From Thermotogae bacterium (GTDB lineage: Bacteria > Thermotogota > Thermotogae > Petrotogales > Kosmotogaceae), in the NCBI GenBank assembly GCA_003643975.1, contig QNAR01000073.1, forward strand, positions 1-7,511: a stretch of DNA of 7,511 nt, written 5' to 3'. A program made the position numbers and the translations under genes. Each line of letters begins with the position of its first letter. Position 1 is the first letter of the stretch. Of this stretch, positions 1 to 5,716 are shown piece by piece. The notes under the pieces were generated by a model. The model did not search any database and had not been told where the DNA came from. It was given only the letters and a program-made list of their open reading frames with translations.

Positions 1-223
1 CACCAATATCAGGTCCTTCATCCCAATCTAAACCACACCAGCGGAGAGAATTGATTATCTGCTCTTCTGATTCACGTGTAGAACGCTCTGTGTCTGTATC
101 CTCTATACGCAGGACCATTTTTCCACCCTGGCTCCTGGCGAATAACCAATTGAAAAGAGCTGTTCTAACACCGCCCACATGCATATGTCCTGTTGGACTG
201 GGCGCAAACCTGCATTTGATCAT
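1..223 (-). CDS. gltX: Glutamyl-tRNA synthetase, N-terminal part (runs off the left edge)
   Basis: Charges tRNA(Glu) with glutamate in the cytoplasm using ATP. Only the first 74 residues are inside the window. They begin MIKCRFAPSPTGHMHVGG, the class I synthetase HIGH-type signature in the exact GluRS context (PSPTG..H.GG), followed by RTALFNWLFAR and the GluRS motif LRIEDTDTERS (residues 38-48), then GLDWDEGPD (64-72). The ATG at 223 is preceded by a good ribosome binding site (GGAGGG, 6 bases before the ATG). It follows the upstream gene by 24 bases and is probably the next member of the same operon. Some bacteria that lack GlnRS carry two GluRS paralogues with different tRNA specificity. 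Which one this is cannot be decided from the fragment, because the anticodon-binding domain is missing. Confidence 0.95.
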   Translation of the reverse strand, partial: MIKCRFAPSPTGHMHVGGVRTALFNWLFARSQGGKMVLRIEDTDTERSTRESEEQIINSLRWCGLDWDEGPDIG

Positions 224-247
224 TGTTTTCCCTCCAATTTATACTGT

Positions 248-751
248 TTATGCTAAGAATCTATCCAATTGTTCAAGAGCTGTCACCTGAAATATCTCCA
301 CAATGCGCCTGTTATCAAGAAACTTGCCATCTATTAAGCTAGGAACAATTCTATCTGTCCAGCCACCTGTTCCCCTGAATAACACAACAGTTTTTCCACA
401 GGCATAGGCTGAAATGATTTCATAAAGTGTCCCAATTTCACCGCCAATTGAAATAACCAAATCAGCTGACCTTATAAGAACAAGAGACCTCATTAGATAG
501 TCCATACCCGTATTTATAGTTAAATTGTTGTATTCATTTCCAGCTTCATCAAAGGGAAGTATACCAATTGTCTTTCCACCGGCCTGACTAGCTCCTTTAG
601 AAACCAATTCCATAACACCATCTCGTCCACCGGTGAGAAGATTATGCCCTTTTTGTGCAATGAGTTCTCCAAGTGCCACACAAATATCCGATATCCTTTT
701 TATAATTGGCCTTTCTACATCGCCTGAGTAACCGATTACAGCGACGTTCAT
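248..751 (-). CDS. TIGR00725 / LOG-like Rossmann-fold protein
   Basis: A 167-residue cytosolic protein of the SLOG superfamily, in the group named TIGR00725 and often mislabelled 'lysine decarboxylase'. Seen in sequence: a Rossmann start MNVAVIGYSGD, a nucleotide-binding loop LLTGGRDGVME (residues 38-48), the family signature SIGGEIGTLYE (101-111) and LFRGTGGWTD (124-133). Relatives of the LOG type hydrolyse nucleoside 5'-monophosphates to a base plus ribose 5-phosphate. The usual PGGxGTxxE motif has Ile in place of Pro here but keeps the GG, GT and Glu, so a related activity is possible but unproven. An upstream in-frame ATG at 826 would add 25 residues overlapping lptB by 74 bases. I chose the ATG at 751 because the Rossmann strand starts there and a GGAG motif inside the lptB end lies 12 bases before it. 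It is one base from the lptB stop, so probably co-translated. Confidence 0.85.
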   Translation of the reverse strand: MNVAVIGYSGDVERPIIKRISDICVALGELIAQKGHNLLTGGRDGVMELVSKGASQAGGKTIGILPFDEAGNEYNNLTINTGMDYLMRSLVLIRSADLVISIGGEIGTLYEIISAYACGKTVVLFRGTGGWTDRIVPSLIDGKFLDNRRIVEIFQVTALEQLDRFLA

Positions 752-752
752 T

Positions 753-1472
753 TTATTCTTCAACTCCAAGATAGTTTTCAATAACTCCCGGATCATTGAG
801 TACCTTTTCCGGTGATCCAGAAGCAATAACCTCTCCTTTATTTAACACATAGAGAACATCTACGACTTTGCTTAAGCTGTTCACGTCGTGATCCGTAACG
901 ATTACACCTATGGAACGTTCTTTGAGCTTTAAGATCATTTTCTGTATATCTTTAACTGTGATGGGATCAATTCCGACAAATGGTTCATCAAGCAGGATAA
1001 AATGGGGTAAGAGAGTTAAGGTTCTGGCAAATTCCAGCCTTCTTTTTTCACCACCAGATATAAGGTCTGCCTGCTGGTGTTTTAGGTGTGAAATACCGAA
1101 CTCTTCCATTAGTTTTTCGGAAATTTCCTGAAGCTCTTTCCCTTTTTTCCCATTCAACCTCAGTATAACTTCCAGGTTTTCTCCAACATCAAGTCCCCTG
1201 AATATCGAGCTTTCCTGAGGTAGATAGGCAATTCCCCTTTTTGCTCTTTCATGTATTGGAAGATGCGTTATCCTTTCATCGTTTAGAAATATCTCTCCCT
1301 TATCCGGAATCACTATACCAAGAATGGACTTAAAGGCGGTGGTTTTCCCCGCCCCGTTAGGGCCGAGGATACCAACCACCTGCCCGGATTGTGCCATTAT
1401 AGAAACATCTTTTAATACCTGGCGCTTGCCAAAACGCTTATAAAGTCCAACGCACTTGAGAACCGTGCTCAC
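753..1472 (-). CDS. lptB: LPS-export-type ABC transporter ATP-binding protein LptB
   Basis: A 239-residue ABC ATPase, full family length. In Gram-negative bacteria LptB drives the LptFG permease, which extracts lipopolysaccharide from the inner membrane and sends it across the periplasm. Seen in sequence: Walker A GPNGAGKTT (37-45), Q-loop with YLPQESSIFRGLDVGENL (83-100), signature ISGGEKRRLEFAR (138-150), Walker B FILLDEP (158-164) with catalytic Glu163, and H-loop TDHDV (193-197). The YLPQE.SIF..L.V..N string and the GGEKRR.E.AR signature are typical of LptB rather than of amino-acid or LivF-type ATPases. It starts with GTG, with an AAAGGA element inside the end of the preceding gene, and lies 4 bases after the Skp/OmpH gene. 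That pairing supports an outer-envelope role. Whether the cargo in this organism is LPS or another glycolipid cannot be seen, and no lptFG, lptC or lptA lies in the window. Confidence 0.88.
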   Translation of the reverse strand: MSTVLKCVGLYKRFGKRQVLKDVSIMAQSGQVVGILGPNGAGKTTAFKSILGIVIPDKGEIFLNDERITHLPIHERAKRGIAYLPQESSIFRGLDVGENLEVILRLNGKKGKELQEISEKLMEEFGISHLKHQQADLISGGEKRRLEFARTLTLLPHFILLDEPFVGIDPITVKDIQKMILKLKERSIGVIVTDHDVNSLSKVVDVLYVLNKGEVIASGSPEKVLNDPGVIENYLGVEE

Positions 1473-1476
1473 ACAC

Positions 1477-1962
1477 TTAGAATCCTTTCAGGTATTCAAT
1501 GACCATATCGGTAATATCATATGTCCCTTTGCCGTAAACCACCGAGTCATTGGAAAGTACCAGATCATAATCGAGGAATGTCGCGTAATCCTCAATTCTC
1601 TTTTTAATCTGATCAAGTATAACCTGGGTTTTAGAGTTGTATGTCTGCTGGAGTGTTTGTTCATACTGAGCTTTCTTGGTGAGTATTTCCTGCTGCTTGG
1701 TGGCCAGCTCTTGGCTGCTTGCGCCAGATTTTACCATATCTTGATACTCTTTCGTCAGGTTATCCAGCTGTTTTTGATAAAAGGCAAAATCCTCCTGATA
1801 ATTCTTGTTGAGATCCTGCCACTCCTTTGTTGATTGAAGCACTTTTTGAAGGTCAAGATAAGCAATTTTCGCTGGATTGGACGGCCCTGAAGCGTTATCA
1901 GAGATAACAAGGGCTCCTACTAAAACCAGCGCAATCGTAAGGATCAGACCGAGCTTTTTCAC
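1477..1962 (-). CDS. Skp/OmpH-family periplasmic chaperone
   Basis: A 161-residue secreted protein. Skp (OmpH) is a trimeric periplasmic chaperone that holds unfolded outer-membrane proteins. Seen in sequence: Lys-Lys plus a hydrophobic core LGLILTIALVLVGALVI (residues 4-20), a signal peptide or N-terminal anchor; the Skp opening KIAYLDLQKVLQST (32-45); a long Gln/Lys/Glu-rich helical stretch (about 47-127), the coiled-coil tentacle; and the Skp closing strand YDLVLSNDSVVYGKGTYDITDMVIEYL (132-158, quoted in part), which matches the family ending. There is no Cys, so it is not a lipoprotein. I start at the GTG at 1962 because AGGAGGT lies seven bases before it. The in-frame GTG at 1971 overlaps that Shine-Dalgarno sequence. 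It sits directly upstream of lptB, which makes an envelope-assembly pair. Confidence 0.87.
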   Translation of the reverse strand: MKKLGLILTIALVLVGALVISDNASGPSNPAKIAYLDLQKVLQSTKEWQDLNKNYQEDFAFYQKQLDNLTKEYQDMVKSGASSQELATKQQEILTKKAQYEQTLQQTYNSKTQVILDQIKKRIEDYATFLDYDLVLSNDSVVYGKGTYDITDMVIEYLKGF

Positions 1963-1969
1963 AAAATGC

Positions 1970-1976
1970 ACCTCCT
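1970..1976 (-). promoter_or_regulatory. Ribosome binding site that decides the Skp/OmpH start
   Basis: Minus-strand AGGAGGT, a near-full complement to the 16S rRNA 3' end. Its last two bases are the first two of the upstream candidate GTG codon at 1971, so that codon cannot be used efficiently. The GTG at 1962 lies at the ideal distance of seven bases. The chosen start removes three residues and gives a signal peptide beginning M-K-K. Confidence 0.75.
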
Positions 1977-1985
1977 ATGGGAATA

Positions 1986-2432
1986 TTAGAACAATTTTTT
2001 TGAATCCAAAAGAATAGTTACAGGTCCATCATTAACAAGCTGAACTTCCATATGCGCCTGGAAGACGCCAGATTTTACATCTATTTCTTTAGAAGCCAAA
2101 TCCACAAATTTTTCAAAGTGCGCCTTTGCAAGCTCCGGTGGGGCGGCTTCGGTAAAAGAGGGCCTTCGCCCTTTGCGAGCATCACCCAAAAGGGTGAATT
2201 GCGAAACGACCAGCAGTTGGCCATTGACATCTTTTAGAGAGAGGTTCATTTTTCCCTGTTCATCTTCAAATATCCGGAGATTCAGGACTTTATCCAGCAT
2301 CCATCGTAGATCGTTTTCTGTGTCGCCAGTTTGAACACCGAGTAGCAACAAAACACCATGTCCGATTTTGCCTACAACGGTTCCATCTACTTTTACTGCA
2401 GCCTGGCTAACTCTTTGAACCACAGCTCTCAT
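1986..2432 (-). CDS. dtd: D-aminoacyl-tRNA deacylase
   Basis: A 148-residue homodimeric cytosolic enzyme that hydrolyses D-aminoacyl-tRNAs (and Gly-tRNA(Ala)), keeping D-amino acids out of proteins. Seen in sequence: start MRAVVQRVSQAAVKVDG, the SQFTLLGDARKGRRPSF motif (77-93) with the catalytic-pocket SQFT, and the cross-subunit Gly-cisPro motif within VNDGPVTI (133-140). The length and both motifs match bacterial DTD exactly. The ATG at 2432 has GGAGGTG directly upstream. It overlaps the rel stop codon as ATGA, a classic arrangement for translational coupling, and rel-dtd adjacency is a common bacterial gene pair. The next gene begins 23 bases after its stop. Confidence 0.96.
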   Translation of the reverse strand: MRAVVQRVSQAAVKVDGTVVGKIGHGVLLLLGVQTGDTENDLRWMLDKVLNLRIFEDEQGKMNLSLKDVNGQLLVVSQFTLLGDARKGRRPSFTEAAPPELAKAHFEKFVDLASKEIDVKSGVFQAHMEVQLVNDGPVTILLDSKKLF

Positions 2433-4612
2433 ATAGCACCTCCGACTCTTATTACTCTTTGAACTCCCTTTATTGATCTAAGGCTTTCCATTATCGATGT
2501 CAGATGTCCGAGATCTTTTACCAGGATATTTGCATCCATGAAATCATAACCCCACTTACCTGATTCCACAGTGTATTTAATCACTTTTGCACCTTTCACT
2601 TTGAATTTGTCTATCACTTTACTTATTACAGAACGGTCAGAAGCATCGAAATCAACTATAACCTTTACTCTGTACATATCGTTAAGGCTGAGACTCCATT
2701 CAGCGCTTAATTGTTTCTCCAGCGGGACGTTTCTGACATTTTTACATTTCGCATTATGTATGGAAATACCCCTTTTGCTGATAATAGCGACAATGTCATC
2801 TCCAGGAACTGGATTGCAGCATTTCGCAAAATACACATCTATGCCTGTTTGGCCGCCAATTAAAACCTCTTTTCCTTTCCCGGGTTTTATCTTCACCCTG
2901 GATACTTCAGGAAGCTCTGACTCTTCTTCTTCAGGCTGGATAGTTTTTAGAAGCTCCGAAGTTGTAATGCTTCCCTCACCCAGTTTGAAAAACAAATCTT
3001 TTTCACTGTTTATGTTGAATTTCTTTAACACTCGTTCCATTGTGTCACTTTCTAAAAACTCGTCTACGCTTTTCCCCAATCTTTTGCATAATTTTTTACA
3101 TATATCGCGACCACGTTCCATAAACTCAGCGTTGGTCTTGTTTTTGAAGAATCTTCTTATTTTGGCACGAGTACTGCTGGACTTTGCATATTTTAACCAG
3201 TCAAGGCTTGGTCCCTCACTGGCTTTGTTCACGATAATTTCGACTCTATCGCCAGCTTTGAGTTCATAATCAATGGGAACTATTCTGTCATTTACCTTTG
3301 CACCGGCGAAATGATGCCCGATCTCCGTATGGATGGCATAGGCAAAATCGATCGATGTTGCACCCTTTGGTAGATGAATGAAATCTCCCTTCGGAGTGAA
3401 TACGTAGATCTCATCTCCACCGCTTAACATCTTGGAAAGTGCACTCAAGTCCTCGAAACTGCTGATGAGAGCTTCATCTTTTCTGAGCTTTTCAAACCAG
3501 GGGTTTTTTCTCATCGAACTGATGCCCTCTTTGTATAACCAGTGAGCTGCAACTCCATATTCGGCTTCCCTGTGCATGGTTTCAGACCTGATTTGTATTT
3601 CCAAGGGTTCTCCATTGTGGGTTACGAGAGTCGTATGCAAAGATCGATAGCCATTGGACTTTGGGGTGGCAATGTAGTCTTTTATTCTCCCGGGAATAGG
3701 TGCCCATAGTGAATGGACAATTCCCAAAATTTTATAACAGTCAACATCACTTTCTGTAATTATTCTCAGTGCGATGAGGTCATATATCTCGTCAAAAGCC
3801 TTGTTTTTCCTTGTCATTTTAGTCCATATGCTGTAAAGATGCTTCACTCTTCCCTCGATCCGGAAATTGATACGATATTTCCGCAATTCTGATGTCACAA
3901 TCCTCCTGTATTCATCCATTATGGACTGCCGTTCCTGAAGTTTGCGGTTCATCATTAACTTGAGTTCTCTGTACTGTTCCGGATAGAGTGTTTTAAAGGA
4001 GATATCTTCAAGTTCCCATTTAATTTTGTGAATGCCTATTCTATGCGCAATAGGTGCATAGATTTTCAACGTTTCGTTGGCTTTTTCTTTGCGCTTTGTC
4101 TCATCTTTTAAATGCTGAATAGTACGCATGTTGTGAAGCCTATCTGCGAGTTTTACAATGATAACCCTGGGGTCATCTGACATGGCAAAGAGCATTTTCC
4201 TGATTGTTTCGACTTTCATCTTGAATTTTGCTTCTTTTTTATCCAGCTTCTGAGTAAGATTGAGATTGCTTATCTTTGTAACTCCATTAACGATATTGGC
4301 CACATCGTTTCCAAATTTCTCTTTGACCTCATCGATGGAAACTTCGCAGTCTTCCACAATATCATGGAGTAATCCCGCAATAATAGTAGCAAGATCGGCT
4401 CTAAGCTCTGCCAAAATCTTTGAGACTGCTACGGGGTGTATTATAAATGGTTCGCCAGAATCCCTGAATTGAGAGCGATGATGGGTAAAGGCAAATTCAT
4501 ATGCCGCAATTATTTTCTCTCGCTCTCGCCTTTTTATTCTGAATCCAAGGATCTTCTCAATTTCTTTGACAAGATCCAAACCTTCCGTGCCGTTTAAAAC
4601 TTTCTCGCTCAA
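2429..4612 (-). CDS. rel: Bifunctional (p)ppGpp synthetase/hydrolase (RelA/SpoT homologue, Rsh)
   Basis: A 727-residue long-form stringent-response enzyme that makes pppGpp/ppGpp from ATP and GTP/GDP and hydrolyses it again. Domains seen in order: HD hydrolase (about 40-200) with His59, LLHDIVED (His83, Asp84, Glu87, Asp88) and KLADRLHNMRT (Asp157), so the hydrolase site is intact; synthetase (about 245-360) with RIKD (309-312), NGYRSLH (320-326) and LEIQIRSE (337-344); TGS domain (400-463); a helical region; a zinc-finger-type CCNPVPGD motif (598-605); and a C-terminal ACT domain (about 645-727). RxKD rather than ExDD is the signature of bifunctional enzymes. The start is TTG at 4612, with GGGGTGA shortly before it; no in-frame ATG occurs until residue 132, so the TTG is the sensible choice. 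It overlaps dtd by four bases. Confidence 0.96.
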   Translation of the reverse strand: MSEKVLNGTEGLDLVKEIEKILGFRIKRREREKIIAAYEFAFTHHRSQFRDSGEPFIIHPVAVSKILAELRADLATIIAGLLHDIVEDCEVSIDEVKEKFGNDVANIVNGVTKISNLNLTQKLDKKEAKFKMKVETIRKMLFAMSDDPRVIIVKLADRLHNMRTIQHLKDETKRKEKANETLKIYAPIAHRIGIHKIKWELEDISFKTLYPEQYRELKLMMNRKLQERQSIMDEYRRIVTSELRKYRINFRIEGRVKHLYSIWTKMTRKNKAFDEIYDLIALRIITESDVDCYKILGIVHSLWAPIPGRIKDYIATPKSNGYRSLHTTLVTHNGEPLEIQIRSETMHREAEYGVAAHWLYKEGISSMRKNPWFEKLRKDEALISSFEDLSALSKMLSGGDEIYVFTPKGDFIHLPKGATSIDFAYAIHTEIGHHFAGAKVNDRIVPIDYELKAGDRVEIIVNKASEGPSLDWLKYAKSSSTRAKIRRFFKNKTNAEFMERGRDICKKLCKRLGKSVDEFLESDTMERVLKKFNINSEKDLFFKLGEGSITTSELLKTIQPEEEESELPEVSRVKIKPGKGKEVLIGGQTGIDVYFAKCCNPVPGDDIVAIISKRGISIHNAKCKNVRNVPLEKQLSAEWSLSLNDMYRVKVIVDFDASDRSVISKVIDKFKVKGAKVIKYTVESGKWGYDFMDANILVKDLGHLTSIMESLRSIKGVQRVIRVGGAI

Positions 4613-4636
4613 GTTCTCACCCCGGTTCTTTTAACA

Positions 4637-4645
4637 ATTTTAGCA
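4637..4645 (-). promoter_or_regulatory. Possible extended -10 promoter for the rel operon
   Basis: On the minus strand the 67-base gap between the permease stop and rel carries TGCTAAAAT, an extended -10 element (TGnTAnAAT-like). It would start transcription near 4630, about 18 bases before the rel TTG. No convincing -35 hexamer lies 16-18 bases upstream. A promoter here would let rel and the genes after it be transcribed independently of the permease. No terminator hairpin is visible in the gap, so read-through from the permease gene is equally possible. Confidence 0.3.
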
Positions 4646-4679
4646 CGGACTGAGGTTCAAGGCATTCGTATATTCCAAA

Positions 4680-5417
4680 TCATAAAAAGAAGGTTTTAAT
4701 GGCATTGGCTATCACAACCACCACTAGAATTAATTTGATGAATTTCAATCCTTTTTTCAGAGCAAGCCTAACTGCGATATAAGCGCCTGTCATATTTCCC
4801 AATGCCAATAACAGCCCTATCGGGATATCGACCATACCTTTAGACAGAAAGACTATAAGGGAAGTTGTAGTATAGATCAAAACAATCCCGACTTTTATCG
4901 CATTGGTTCTTAAGAGATCTGTACCCAAAAAGAAAGTAATCGCAGCTATAAGGAGAAACCCTATTCCGGCTTGAATGAACCCACCATAAATACCTAGCAA
5001 AAAAAAGCCTGCTCCTTTTAGATAAGGATTGTTCACAATTTTCTTGTTCTTGCCAAGCTTTGGCTTCTTGATAACAAAATACACCATCACCAGCAGAATA
5101 ACACTTATGACCCTTCCCAGTATTTCCCTATTGAGATCCACTGCTATAAAGGAGCCAACTATGGCACCCGCAGCTGCAAAAATACCAAGCGGAATTGCAA
5201 CTTTAAAGCTCTTTACGCCACGTTTTTCGAAAGAACCAACTGCAACAGCGTTTTGAAAGAATATTGCAACCCGGTTTGTCGCGTTTGCAATATCCGGCGA
5301 AAGGCCCAATAGCATAAGCAGCGGCAGAGTAATCATCGATCCACCACCAGCGAGCGTATTAACAACTCCTGCAAGCACACCACCGAAATAAACCGTCAAT
5401 AAAAGGAGCGGGCTCAT
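4680..5417 (-). CDS. TauE/SafE-family membrane permease
   Basis: A 245-residue integral inner-membrane protein of the TauE/SafE (DUF81) family, whose studied members export sulfite, sulfoacetate or related anions. The substrate here is unknown. Seen in sequence: about seven or eight hydrophobic segments with two related family half-motifs. The first is GGVLAGVVNTLAGGGSMIT (12-30) with LGLSPDIANATNRVA (37-51); the second is GIYGGFIQAGIGFLLIAA (142-159) with LGTDLLRTNAIKV (164-176). These Gly-rich re-entrant motifs and the trailing N-A-x-N/K-V are diagnostic of the family. A short basic loop (KKPKLGKNKK, 117-126) lies between the halves. The ATG at 5417 has a perfect GGAGGTGA five to six bases upstream. 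It is the first gene of the minus-strand block, 67 bases before rel. No sulfur-metabolism gene is near to indicate a substrate. Confidence 0.9.
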   Translation of the reverse strand: MSPLLLLTVYFGGVLAGVVNTLAGGGSMITLPLLMLLGLSPDIANATNRVAIFFQNAVAVGSFEKRGVKSFKVAIPLGIFAAAGAIVGSFIAVDLNREILGRVISVILLVMVYFVIKKPKLGKNKKIVNNPYLKGAGFFLLGIYGGFIQAGIGFLLIAAITFFLGTDLLRTNAIKVGIVLIYTTTSLIVFLSKGMVDIPIGLLLALGNMTGAYIAVRLALKKGLKFIKLILVVVVIANAIKTFFL

Positions 5418-5440
5418 TTCTTCACCTCCGGAATGGTTTT

Positions 5441-5527
5441 TTAGAGTTTAACATGTTTTTGGTTTACATATTTCATAAAAAACTGTTATCTCATCAGGAG
5501 GGTTTAGGGTCTGGTTATTAGAGTTTA
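5441..5527 (+). repeat. Pair of direct repeats TTAGAGTTTA
   Basis: TTAGAGTTTA occurs at 5441-5450 and again at 5518-5527, 77 bases apart. Both copies are preceded by a GGTT and T/A run, so the similarity extends to about 15 positions. The copies lie on the permease side of the intergenic region. They could be a duplicated regulator site or a small local duplication; nothing in the sequence decides which. Confidence 0.45.
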
Positions 5528-5546
5528 GTAAAAGCACTAGACCTAC

Positions 5547-5586
5547 TATAGCATCTTGTATAGTATAGCATTCTTTGTATATAGCA
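5547..5586 (+). repeat. Three spaced TATAGCA heptamers (possible operator)
   Basis: Exact TATAGCA copies lie at 5547-5553, 5564-5570 and 5580-5586, with start-to-start spacing of 17 and 16 bases. The reverse complement TGCTATA occurs at 5665-5671, overlapping the -10 box of the promoter for the plus-strand gene. TTGTAT precedes two of the copies (5556-5561 and 5575-5580), so the region also reads as two imperfect tandem units of about 19 bases. Spaced heptamers plus an inverted copy on a promoter suggest a transcription-factor operator, possibly autoregulatory because the downstream protein appears to carry a winged helix. In an A+T-rich region, chance or slippage is the alternative. Confidence 0.45.
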
Positions 5587-5602
5587 GTGTTCTTTTTGAT
5601 GC

Positions 5603-5641
5603 ATAACCATTTGCTATTATATCTGTCTATAATATGGTTAT
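5603..5641. repeat. Inverted repeat ATAACCAT / ATGGTTAT
   Basis: An 8-bp perfect dyad with arms at 5603-5610 and 5634-5641. It encloses a second 6-bp dyad, ATTATA (5616-5621) and TATAAT (5628-5633), around TCTGTC. The arms are not equidistant, so it would form a hairpin with a five-base bulge. It ends three bases before the -35 hexamer of the promoter to its right, which is a typical position for a regulator site. Confidence 0.45.
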
Positions 5642-5644
5642 TTC

Positions 5645-5673
5645 TTGTATCTGTTGTATCGTTATGCTATAAT
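5645..5673 (+). promoter_or_regulatory. Sigma70-type promoter for the unknown plus-strand gene
   Basis: TTGTAT at 5645-5650, a 17-base spacer, then TATAAT at 5668-5673 preceded by TGC, giving an extended -10 (TGCTATAAT). Transcription would start near 5680 and give a leader of about 37 bases to the ATG at 5717. This is the best promoter match in the window. The -10 overlaps an inverted copy of the TATAGCA repeat found three times upstream, so occupancy of that repeat could block RNA polymerase. Confidence 0.7.
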
Positions 5674-5704
5674 TTGTATATACTAAGAGAAAGGTAGAGA
5701 CAAT

Positions 5705-5710
5705 GGAGGT
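5705..5710 (+). promoter_or_regulatory. Ribosome binding site that decides the start at 5717
   Basis: GGAGGT ends at 5710, directly against the first candidate ATG at 5711, so ribosomes could not use that codon well. The in-frame ATG at 5717 is six bases downstream, at the ideal distance. The start is therefore placed two codons later than the longest reading frame. Confidence 0.75.
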
Positions 5711-5716
5711 ATGGCA

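Larger units (their letters stand above)
5418..5716. other. Divergent, repeat-rich A+T-rich intergenic region
   Basis: The 299 bases between the permease (minus strand) and the unknown gene (plus strand) contain no coding sequence that I can support. They hold a strong plus-strand promoter near the right end, three direct TATAGCA heptamers plus one inverted copy over the promoter, five TTGTAT hexamers, an ATAACCAT/ATGGTTAT dyad, and a 10-bp direct repeat (TTAGAGTTTA). I found no convincing -35/-10 pair for the permease on the minus strand. Confidence 0.7.

Noticed and set aside
752..826. N-terminal extension of the TIGR00725 gene from an ATG at 826
   Set aside because: It would overlap lptB by 74 bases and add 25 residues (beginning MLLDHRKRYSM) in front of a clean Rossmann start. 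The ATG at 751 fits the family start and lies one base from the lptB stop.
1456..1833. 125-codon plus-strand reading frame opposite skp/ompH
   Set aside because: The complementary frame has a signal peptide and conserved Skp ends. The hydrophobic plus-strand translation is a by-product of the Lys/Gln-rich coiled coil.
1963..1971. Skp/OmpH start at the GTG at 1971
   Set aside because: That codon overlaps the Shine-Dalgarno sequence itself. The GTG at 1962 has correct spacing and gives a normal signal peptide.
2571..3269. 232-codon plus-strand reading frame inside rel
   Set aside because: It lies antisense to the strongly conserved C-terminal half of rel. Its translation is Ser/Leu/Phe-rich with no recognisable domain, as expected for a shadow frame.
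5508..5543. GGTCT / AGACC inverted repeat as a terminator or T-box-like element
   Set aside because: Only five pairs with a 26-base loop, no T-tract and no conserved T-box sequence; likely chance.
5547..5586. CRISPR-like array
   Set aside because: The repeats are 7 bases with about 10-base gaps, far too short for CRISPR, and no cas gene is present.
5711..5716. Start of the unknown gene at the ATG at 5711
   Set aside because: It directly abuts GGAGGT, leaving no spacer; the ATG at 5717 has six bases.
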